DNA from: CAWIJJ01 sp963836405
Lineage (GTDB): Bacteria; Acidobacteriota; Terriglobia; Bryobacterales; Bryobacteraceae
NCBI GenBank assembly: GCA_963836405.1
Contig: CAWIJL010000014.1
Span: forward strand, 1 to 64,000
Reading direction: 5' to 3'
Length of the DNA: 64,000 bases
This document shows, piece after piece, positions 32,652 through 39,876 of the stretch. Numbering within the stretch: the first letter of the stretch is position 1; the number at the start of each line of letters is the position of its first letter. A model generated the notes under the pieces. The model worked only from the letters and a program-made list of their open reading frames with translations. It had not been told where the DNA came from and ran no database searches. A program made the translations under genes and the position numbers.

Positions 32652-33272
32652 CTAATCCGCGGCAATCGACTCGAGCACCCGCGCCGGAACCTCGGCCGGG
32701 CTGCGCACCTGCAATACTTCGAATCCCGCGGCGCGCCCGCTGGCCGCCCCCGGATCGGAGTCCTCCACCACCAGCGGCGCGCGCGCCCCCAGCCGCTCCG
32801 CCGCCAGCAGGTACGGATCCGGCTCCGGCTTGTGGCGGCCGCGCGGCACGCTTTCGCCCCCCACCACAGTCGCGAAGTAATGGCGCAGTTTCGCGGATTC
32901 GAGCAGCGGCTCGATCTCCGCGCACGAACTGGAGCTCACCACGGCCAGCTTATATTTTCCCTCGAGGCGCGAAAGCAGGCCGTCGAGGCCCGCGGTAAAA
33001 GGCGGCGCGGCTTCCATACGGGCGCGGAACAGTCTCTTCTTTTCCGGGTAGAGCGTCCAAAGTGCCTGCCAGTCGCGCGGCGGGTCGGCAGCCGCGGCCA
33101 TCATGCGCAGCATCTCGCGGTCGTCGATGCCGATACAGCAGTCGCGGTAGTACTCCCACTCGAGCACTACGCCGGCCCCGGCCAGGACCTCCGCCCAGCA
33201 GGCCCAGTGTACGGGCTCGCTGTCAATCAGAACGCCATCGAAATCGAAGAGTACTGCGTCGAACCGGCTCAT
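32652..33272 (-). CDS. HAD-superfamily phosphatase (subfamily IA)
   Basis: 206 aa from the Met of MSRFDAVLFDFDGVLIDSEP. Motif I is DFDGV, motif II is VVSSSSCAEIE, the motif III lysine is in RHKPEPDPYLLAA and the motif IV acidic pair is in VVEDSDPGA. It is similar in layout to beta-phosphoglucomutase or phosphoglycolate-phosphatase-like enzymes; the substrate is not predictable. An upstream in-frame Met at 33296 is less likely. Confidence 0.85.
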   Translation of the reverse strand: MSRFDAVLFDFDGVLIDSEPVHWACWAEVLAGAGVVLEWEYYRDCCIGIDDREMLRMMAAAADPPRDWQALWTLYPEKKRLFRARMEAAPPFTAGLDGLLSRLEGKYKLAVVSSSSCAEIEPLLESAKLRHYFATVVGGESVPRGRHKPEPDPYLLAAERLGARAPLVVEDSDPGAASGRAAGFEVLQVRSPAEVPARVLESIAAD

Positions 33273-33328
33273 GGGGGGAAGAAGCCAGCGTATCACGGGG
33301 CCGGGTGTGGTATCACTGGACTAACACC

Positions 33329-33574
33329 ATGCCATCTGAAGAAGAATTGAAAGCGGAAATTGAGAGGCTGCGCGCCGAGAACGAATCGCTCAAAAAACCC
33401 GGCCGGGGGCAAATGTCGCTCCGGGTCAGCGAAAAAGGCGCGCTCTCGGTATACGGGCTCGGGCGTTTTCCGGTTACCCTCTACCGGGAGCAGTGGGAAA
33501 AGCTCCTGGGCATGGCCGGGGAAATTCGCGAGTTCATACAAAGCAACGATCACCTGCTGAAGAAGAAGGAGTAG
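33329..33574 (+). CDS. 81-aa coiled-coil-start hypothetical protein
   Basis: MPSEEELKAEIERLRAENES forms an N-terminal coiled coil. It is followed by MSLRVSEKGALSVYGLGRFP and a helical tail. I recall similar small proteins in Solibacter-like genomes without a known role. It ends 3 bases before the SDR start, so it is probably translated with it. Confidence 0.65.
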   Translation: MPSEEELKAEIERLRAENESLKKPGRGQMSLRVSEKGALSVYGLGRFPVTLYREQWEKLLGMAGEIREFIQSNDHLLKKKE

Positions 33575-33577
33575 CCG

Positions 33578-34360
33578 GTGGCGGGCCGTACGGCGCTGGT
33601 CACGGGCGCCTCGTCGGGGATAGGTGTGGAGCTGGCGGCGCAGTGCGCGGCCGCGGGGTACGGCCTGATCCTGGTAGCACGGAATACCGCCCGGCTCGAT
33701 GAGCTGGGAGCGCGCCTGGCCGGCCGTCACGGCGTTCCGGCCCGCTCTCTCACCGCCGACCTGGCGGATCCGGCCGCGCCCGTCCGCATCTTCGACCAGG
33801 TGGCCGGCGAACAAGTCGAACTGCTCATCAACAACGCGGGCTTCGGCATCTCCGGGGAGTTTGCCGGCTCGGACTGGTCCGCGCAGGCCGCGCTGATGCA
33901 GGTCAACATGCGCGCGCCGGCGCATCTCACGCGGCTCTTTCTTCCGGAAATGCTGCGGCGCGGCTCCGGCCGGATTCTGAACGTGGCCTCCACCGCCGCC
34001 TACGTGCCCGGCCCGTTCATGGCCACCTATTACGCAAGCAAAGCTTTCCTGCTTTCGTTCTCGCACGCCATCGCCAACGAGGTGCAGGGAACGGGCGTAA
34101 CGGTGACCGCCCTCTGTCCCGGGCCGACGCGCACGGAGTTTGCCCGCAACGCCGGGAACGCGGAGAGTCCGCTCTTCAAAGGTCCGGTGATGGATGCGGC
34201 CGCGGTGGCGAAGGAGGGCTTCGATGCGATGATGGCCGGCAAACCCGAAATCATCGCCGGAGCGAGAAATCGCTGGCTGATGCGCGGCGCGCGCCTGCTG
34301 CCGTTTTCGAAACTCGCCGCCGCCACCCGGCGCCTGAACCAGGGCGCCGGCGCGGAGTGA
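33578..34360 (+). CDS. short-chain dehydrogenase/reductase
   Basis: 260 aa with a GTG start. The cofactor motif is TALVTGASSGIGVE, followed by LINNAGFG, the catalytic Ser in LNVASTAAY and YYASK. It belongs to the classical SDR subfamily DltE-like oxidoreductases; the substrate is unknown. It lies 6 bases upstream of the hydrolase gene in a plus-strand run. Confidence 0.88.
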   Translation: MAGRTALVTGASSGIGVELAAQCAAAGYGLILVARNTARLDELGARLAGRHGVPARSLTADLADPAAPVRIFDQVAGEQVELLINNAGFGISGEFAGSDWSAQAALMQVNMRAPAHLTRLFLPEMLRRGSGRILNVASTAAYVPGPFMATYYASKAFLLSFSHAIANEVQGTGVTVTALCPGPTRTEFARNAGNAESPLFKGPVMDAAAVAKEGFDAMMAGKPEIIAGARNRWLMRGARLLPFSKLAAATRRLNQGAGAE

Positions 34361-34366
34361 TGGCCA

Positions 34367-34996
34367 ATGGAGCAGCGGATTGAAAGCGAACACATCTCGG
34401 GCATTTTGCACGAACCGGAGCAGCCGCGCGGCGACCTGATTCTCCTGGCCCACGGCGCCGGCTCCAACAAAGACGCGCCGCTGCTTGTGCGCCTGGCCGC
34501 GGCTTTCGAAGGCTCGGGCTATCTCGTCCTCCGCTACGACCTGCCCTTCCGGCGCAGCGGCCGCAAAGGCCCTCCCGTGCCCGCCGTTGCCGTCCACGAC
34601 CGCGCCGGAATCGTGCGGATCGTCGCGGAAATGAGGAAGCTCGCCTCCGGACGCATCATCGCCGGCGGCCACTCCTACGGCGGCCGGCAGACCGCCATGG
34701 CCGCGGCCGAACACCCCGGGCTTGCGGACGCCCTGCTGCTGCTCTCCTATCCGCTGCATCCGCCGCGCAAGCCCGAACAGAAGCGCACCGCGTTCTTCCC
34801 CGACTGGCGCGCTCCCGCCCTGTTCGTACACGGCACGGCCGACCCGTTCGGCTCGCCCGAAGAACTGCGCGACGCCATCTCCGCCATCCCCGCGCGCACC
34901 GACCTGCTGCTCGTCGAAGGAGCGGCGCACGATCTGAAACGCGCGCCCGGCCTCGCGTCCGAAATGGAGACGCGGCTGCTCGCTCTGCTATCCTGA
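34367..34996 (+). CDS. alpha/beta hydrolase (KANL3/Tex30-like)
   Basis: 209 aa. The oxyanion region LILLAHGAGSNKDAP, nucleophile Ser in IAGGHSYGGRQTAMAA, Asp in FVHGTADPFGSPEEL and His in VEGAAHDLKR complete the triad. It is short for the fold, as in the dienelactone-hydrolase-like small family. The substrate is unknown. It is the last gene of a short cluster before trpEG. Confidence 0.85.
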   Translation: MEQRIESEHISGILHEPEQPRGDLILLAHGAGSNKDAPLLVRLAAAFEGSGYLVLRYDLPFRRSGRKGPPVPAVAVHDRAGIVRIVAEMRKLASGRIIAGGHSYGGRQTAMAAAEHPGLADALLLLSYPLHPPRKPEQKRTAFFPDWRAPALFVHGTADPFGSPEELRDAISAIPARTDLLLVEGAAHDLKRAPGLASEMETRLLALLS

Positions 34997-35025
34997 GAGC
35001 TACTCTCCCTCAGGGATTTCGATTT

Positions 35026-37185
35026 ATGCGCGAATACCGCTATACGACTCCCCACGGGATCCAGGTCACGCGCACGATTTCGCAGGTCGTTTACCGGCGG
35101 GGTCTGCAGCACCTGTTGCGGGAACTGGACCAGCATCGTGGGATCTATCTGTCTTCGGGATACGAGTATCCCGGCAGGTACTCGCGCTGGGATATCGCCT
35201 CCACCTGTCCCCCGCTCGAGATCGTCTCCTGGGATCGCCGTGTCGAAGTGCGCCCGCTCAACCAGCGCGGCAGAGTGCTCGCCCGGATGCTCCATCCCGT
35301 GCTGGCAGACAATCCGCACTGGGAAGAGTTTGCATTCGAAGGCGAAGGACTCGCGGGCCGCCTCAAGCCGTTTCCCGAATCGTTCCCCGAGGAGCAGCGC
35401 AGCAAGCAGCCCTCGGTATTCTCCATACTGCGTTCGCTGATCGAGGAGTTTCGCGAGGAAAAGGATTCGCACCTGGCGCTGGTCGGCGCCTTCGGCTACG
35501 ATCTGCTGTTTCAGTTCGAGCCGATCGAAAAGCGTTTGCCGCGCCACGGCCACAAAGACCTGCACCTGTTCCTCTGCGACGACATCTGGTTTTCCGACCG
35601 CAAGCGCGAGCAGATCGACCACTTCCAATACGAATTCGAGCGCGACGCCGAGACCACGAGCGGCATTGCGCGCGAAGCCGAGGCCATCGCCGCGCCGCGA
35701 GGCTGCGAGGCCGGCGCCATCGATTCCGACCACCAGCCCGAAGAATACATGGCCAAGGTGGAGAAGGTCCGCGAGGGCATGGGCCGCGGCGATTATTACG
35801 AAGTGGTGCTGCGCCAGACGTTTCACGCGCCCTTCTCCGGCACCGCCTCCGACTTGTTCGAGCGCGTCCAGGACGCAAGCCCCAGCCCGTACGAATTCCT
35901 TCTCCAGTTCGGCGAGGAGCAGTTGATCGGCGCGTCCCCGGAAATGTTCGTGCGCGTGGAAGACCGGCGCGTCGAAACCTGTCCCATCTCCGGGACGGCG
36001 CAGCGCACCGGAGATCCGCTGCGCGATGCCGAGAACATCGCCGCCCTGATCGGCTCGCTCAAGGAAGAGTCCGAGCTCACCATGTGCACGGACGTGGACC
36101 GCAACGACAAGTCGCGCGTCTGCGAGCCCGGCAGCGTGCGGGTGGTGGAGCGGCGGCTCATCGAGCGGTACGCCGGCGTCTTTCACACGGTGGACCACGT
36201 GGAAGGCACGCTCGAAGAGGGCTTCGATTCGCTCGACGCTTTCCTGAGCCACATGTGGGCGGTCACCGTGATCGGCGCGCCCAAGAAAGCTGCGGCGCAG
36301 GCTATCGAGGCGCTCGAAAAAGACGCGCGCGGCTGGTACGGCGGCGCCGTGGGCATGATCAGGCTCAACGGCGACATCAACACCGGCATCCTGATCCGCA
36401 CCACTTATTTGCGAGACGGCGTGGCCCGGTATCCGGTAGGCGCCACGTTGCTCTACGATTCCGTCCCGCTGCTCGAAGAACGCGAGACGCGGCTCAAGGC
36501 CACCGGCTTCTTCCGCATCCTCGGCAAGGCGGATCCGGTCCAGGTGACGGTGGAGGCGGCGCGCGAGCGCACCGGCGCCGGGTCGAAACTGCTGCTCGTC
36601 GATAACGACGATTGCTTCATCCAGACGATCGCCAACTACGCGCGCCAGACCGGCGCCGAGGTGGTGACGTATCGCGCGGGGCTCGCCGCCGAAGCCATGG
36701 AGCGGTTGAAGCCCGACCTCGTCATTATTTCGCCTGGCCCGGGCCGGCCCGCCGATTTCGGAGTCCCCGCCCTGGTGCGTTCCGCCGCGCGGCTGGGCAT
36801 CCCGGTGTTCGGCGTCTGTCTGGGATTGCAGGGCGTAGTGGAGGCATTCGGCGGCGACCTGGGCGTGCTCGACTATCCCGTGCACGGCAAACGCTCCAAC
36901 GTCCGCCATCGCAATCAGGGCATCTTCGACGGACTGCCCAAGGAATTCCAGGTGGGTCGCTACCACTCCCTGTTTGCGCGCCGCGAGACCTTCCCGTCGT
37001 GCCTTGAAGTCACCGCGGAAACCACCGAAGGCACCATCATCATGGGCGTGCGGCACCGCGACCTGCCTATCGAGGCCGTGCAATTCCACCCGGAGTCGAT
37101 TCTCACCCTCGCTCCCGGCGAGAACTACGGCCTGCGGCTGATCGAGAACGCCGTCCGCCTGGCCAAATCGGCAAGGGTAGGGTAG
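35026..37185 (+). CDS. trpE: fused anthranilate synthase, TrpE-TrpG
   Basis: 719 aa. Residues 1-500 are the chorismate-binding component (core motifs FEERVQDASPSPYEFLLQFG-like segment, ETCPISGTAQRTG, DRNDKSRVCEPGSV, YGGAVGMIRLNGDINT). Residues 525-719 are a class I glutamine amidotransferase (LLLVDNDDCFIQTIANYA, SPGPGRPADFG, nucleophile C598 in FGVCLGLQG, FHPES). It converts chorismate and glutamine to anthranilate in tryptophan synthesis. Fusion of both subunits occurs in some proteobacteria and other groups. No other trp gene is nearby. Confidence 0.92.
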   Translation: MREYRYTTPHGIQVTRTISQVVYRRGLQHLLRELDQHRGIYLSSGYEYPGRYSRWDIASTCPPLEIVSWDRRVEVRPLNQRGRVLARMLHPVLADNPHWEEFAFEGEGLAGRLKPFPESFPEEQRSKQPSVFSILRSLIEEFREEKDSHLALVGAFGYDLLFQFEPIEKRLPRHGHKDLHLFLCDDIWFSDRKREQIDHFQYEFERDAETTSGIAREAEAIAAPRGCEAGAIDSDHQPEEYMAKVEKVREGMGRGDYYEVVLRQTFHAPFSGTASDLFERVQDASPSPYEFLLQFGEEQLIGASPEMFVRVEDRRVETCPISGTAQRTGDPLRDAENIAALIGSLKEESELTMCTDVDRNDKSRVCEPGSVRVVERRLIERYAGVFHTVDHVEGTLEEGFDSLDAFLSHMWAVTVIGAPKKAAAQAIEALEKDARGWYGGAVGMIRLNGDINTGILIRTTYLRDGVARYPVGATLLYDSVPLLEERETRLKATGFFRILGKADPVQVTVEAARERTGAGSKLLLVDNDDCFIQTIANYARQTGAEVVTYRAGLAAEAMERLKPDLVIISPGPGRPADFGVPALVRSAARLGIPVFGVCLGLQGVVEAFGGDLGVLDYPVHGKRSNVRHRNQGIFDGLPKEFQVGRYHSLFARRETFPSCLEVTAETTEGTIIMGVRHRDLPIEAVQFHPESILTLAPGENYGLRLIENAVRLAKSARVG

Positions 37186-37274
37186 ACTTCCCGGCGGGTC
37201 GGACAGCGCTCGACATCCTCAGTACCACGCGCTACAAACGGAATCGCTACATCTTTGTAGCGAAGGAGGCCCGG

Positions 37275-37818
37275 ATGTATCGCTGGTTCGGAGTTGCCAG
37301 CCTCGCCGGAACTCTTCGCAAGTACGTGGAACTTGCGTACGGTTCGTGGGACGGTGGCAAGCCGAAGTGGCCGCGCCCCGAGATCCAGGGTGGTCCGAAC
37401 TGGATGGATACGGACCCGTACGACATCAATGCCAAAGCCGAAGGCGTTACTCCCTACTGATTTTGAGAATCCCCAGCAGACCATGCGCCCACCGGGAGGG
37501 TTCCGACCCGGCCAGCGGCCGTGCGGCACCGGCAGCTTCCGTTTTGAGGGCAGCGACATCTTCGCCGACTGGTACGGCTTCACGATGCCGGACTTCGCGG
37601 GCGTGGCGATCCCCGCGAGGGTGGGCCGGACCGTGGTGGACAAAACGGGACTGCCAGGCCTCTACGATATTCACCTTGAATACGCACGCGAGCTTGCGGC
37701 CCCAGTCCCAGGCGCGGCCGTGCCGGAGCCCGCCACCAAGCCGTCGATTGTCCGCGCAATCGAACAGCAACTCGGTCTGAAGCTCACGTCCGCTCGGGCG
37801 GCACTCCCTGTAATGTGA
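37275..37818 (+). pseudogene. TIGR03435-family remnant
   Basis: The first frame reads ELAYGSWDGGKPKWPRPEIQ, GGPNWMDTDPYDINAKAEGV. The second frame, after about 37460, reads VGRTVVDKTGLPGLYDIHLE and PSIVRAIEQQLGLKLTSARA. Both blocks are typical of TIGR03435 proteins, a family greatly expanded in acidobacteria. The usual middle part (about 60 residues) and the N-terminal signal peptide are missing, so the gene is decayed. Confidence 0.75.
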
Positions 37819-37896
37819 TCGATAGCGCGGAACGGCCTTCCGAGAATTGAGGCGGACCTACCTTATCAGCGCCTGGCCCGACGGCAGCAGCCGGAA

Positions 37897-37924
37897 TTGC
37901 GTCTCCGGGCGCTTTGAATATACA
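37897..37924 (+). promoter_or_regulatory. possible sigma-70-type promoter of the POT gene
   Basis: TTGCGT (37897-37902) and TATACA (37919-37924) are spaced by 16 bases and lie 23 bases before the transporter ATG. Confidence 0.35.
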
Positions 37925-37946
37925 CTGGCGGTGCCGGACCCCCTTT

Positions 37947-39462
37947 ATGGCAAGCCGCCAAGAACTCGACCAGGCCACCCAGGCCATTCACGCCGACCGC
38001 AGCTTTTTCGGTCATCCGCGCGGACTCGCGACCCTTTTCTTCACCGAGATGTGGGAGCGGTTCAGCTACTACGGGATGCGCGCCCTGCTGATTCTGTTTA
38101 TGACCCACCAGGTCGCCGAAGGCGGCCTCGGCTTTGGAGATTCCACGGCCGGCGCGGTGTACGGGCTGTACACCGCCATGGTGTACCTGCTCTGCCTGGT
38201 AGGAGGCTGGATCGCGGATAAGGTGACGGGCCAACGCCGCGCCGTGCTGATCGGCGGCGTGTTCATCGCCGCGGGAGAATTCTGCCTGGCGGCGCCCACC
38301 TTGCTCGCGTTCTATCTGGGACTGGTGCTGCTGATGTTCGGCACGGGCCTGCTGAAGGGCAACGTCAGCACCATCGTGGGGCAGATCTATGCCAAAGGCG
38401 ACCCGCGGCGCGACTCGGGATTTTCCATCTTCTACATGGGCATCAATCTCGGCGCGCTGATTTCGCCCCTGATTTGCGGGTACATCGGAGAGCGCATCAG
38501 TTGGCGGCTGGGATTCGCCGTGGCCGGAGTGGGCATGCTGATCGGAGTGATCCAATACGTGCTCGGCGGCAAGCACCTGGGCGGCGCCGGACTGCATCCG
38601 GCTTCGACGGGCGATCCGGCACGCGACAGGCGGCTCCGGCAAAACACGCTGCGGGGCCTGGGAATCGGACTCGCCATCCTGGGCGGTGCTGGCGGTGCTC
38701 GGCGCCAGCGGCACCATCACCATGACGGCCACCGGCATTTCCGACGCCATCGGCTGGGCACTGCTCGCCATCTCGACGGCCGTATTTTCCTGGATGATCT
38801 TCGGCAAAGGCTGGTCCACCGAGGAGCGAAAACGCTCGGTCGCGATCATGGTTTTGTTCATCGCATCGGCACTGTTCTGGGCCTCGTTCGAACAGGCCGG
38901 CTCGTCGCTGAACCTGTTCGGGGAGCGCAGCACGAACCGCAACTTCCTGGGATTCGTTTTTCCGGCAAGCTGGTTCCAATTCGTGCAGCCGATCTTTGTC
39001 GTGACGCTGGCTCCCGTATTCGCGTGGATCTGGATGGCGATGTCGCGGCGGCGCGTGGAACCGCCGAGCCCGGCCAAGTTCGCGTTCGGCCTCCTGTTCG
39101 CCGGACTCGCCTTCGCCCTTTTGGTGCCTCCGGCGCGGTCCGCCGAAGCCGGCGCGCAAGTCTCGATGTATTGGCTGATCGGCACCTACTTCCTGCAAAC
39201 CCTCGGGGAACTTTGCCTGAGCCCGGTGGGCATGAGCACGATGACGAAACTGGCGCCGGACCGGCTGGCCGGATTTGTGATGGGCATTTGGTTTCTCTCC
39301 ACCAGCATCGGCAACTGGATGGCGGGAAAGGCGGCGTCGCTCTACAGTTCCATGCCGCTGCCTACGCTGTTCGGCAGCGTCGCGGTGCCCAGCATCGCCG
39401 CGGCGGTGGTTCTGGCCCTGCTGATCAAGCCGACCGTGAAGTTGATGTCGGGCGTGAAATAA
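37947..39462 (+). pseudogene. POT-family peptide/proton symporter with one frameshift
   Basis: Proton-dependent oligopeptide transporter of the inner membrane. The first part (MASRQELDQ, LATLFFTEMWERFSYYGMRA, the PTR2 ExxER-type motif, GNVSTIVGQIY) runs to about 38690. The second part (TMTATGISDAIGWALLAIST to the last helices LFGSVAVPSIAAAVVLALLI) is in another frame. Deleting one G in the GGG at about 38681-38683 would give LAILAVLAVLGAS and a single protein of about 505 aa, the family's usual size. Either a recent loss of function or a consensus error. Confidence 0.85.
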
Positions 39463-39465
39463 CTC

Positions 39466-39507
39466 TGGACAGAGCTGGCATACTACGTCATAATCTGACC
39501 TAGTATG
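39466..39507 (+). promoter_or_regulatory. PadR promoter with overlapping inverted repeat
   Basis: TGGACA (39466-39471), 17-bp spacer and CATAAT (39489-39494). The perfect inverted repeat CATACTA (39479-39485) / TAGTATG (39501-39507), 15 bases apart, encloses the -10 box, and its right arm contains the ATG of padR. Transcription would start only a few bases before the ATG, so the mRNA is nearly leaderless. It is the probable autoregulatory operator. Confidence 0.6.
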
Positions 39508-39876
39508 GCCAAAGCGAAGCCGCCGGATGTGGAGGCACAGCTCCCTCTGCCTCTTCCCGTTTTTCACATGCTGCTGGCGCTTGGCGAAGGCGAACGTCAT
39601 GGCTATGCCCTGAAGCGCGAGATTCTGCGGCGTACCAACGGCCGCCTGAATCTCGGCTCCGGAGCGCTGTACGGCTCCATCAGCCGCATGCTGGAGGCCG
39701 GCTTGATCGAGGAATCCGGGGAGCGGCCGGATCCGCACCTGGACGACGAGCGGCGGCGCTACTACCGGATCACGCAGTTCGGGCGGCGCGTGGCGGCGGC
39801 GGAAGCGGCGCGCATGCGCGACCTGGTGCGCCTGGCGGAGCTGCACTTCGAACTTCCCGAGCCGGAGGCGCTATGA
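39505..39876 (+). CDS. PadR-family transcriptional regulator
   Basis: 123 aa winged-helix repressor (FHMLLALGEGERHGYALKRE, SGALYGSISRMLEAGLIEES, YYRITQFGRRVAAAE). It overlaps the permease gene by 4 bases (ATGA). PadR regulators paired with ADOP permeases are a standard arrangement in acidobacteria. The inverted repeat around its start codon suggests autoregulation of both genes. Confidence 0.9.
   Translation: MAKAKPPDVEAQLPLPLPVFHMLLALGEGERHGYALKREILRRTNGRLNLGSGALYGSISRMLEAGLIEESGERPDPHLDDERRRYYRITQFGRRVAAAEAARMRDLVRLAELHFELPEPEAL

Noticed and set aside
32226..33350. Long plus-strand frame opposite the exonuclease and HAD genes
   Set aside because: Antisense to two well-supported genes and low-complexity in residue use.
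34747..37089. 780-codon minus-strand frame opposite trpEG
   Set aside because: Antisense shadow of the anthranilate synthase gene; no domain is recognisable.
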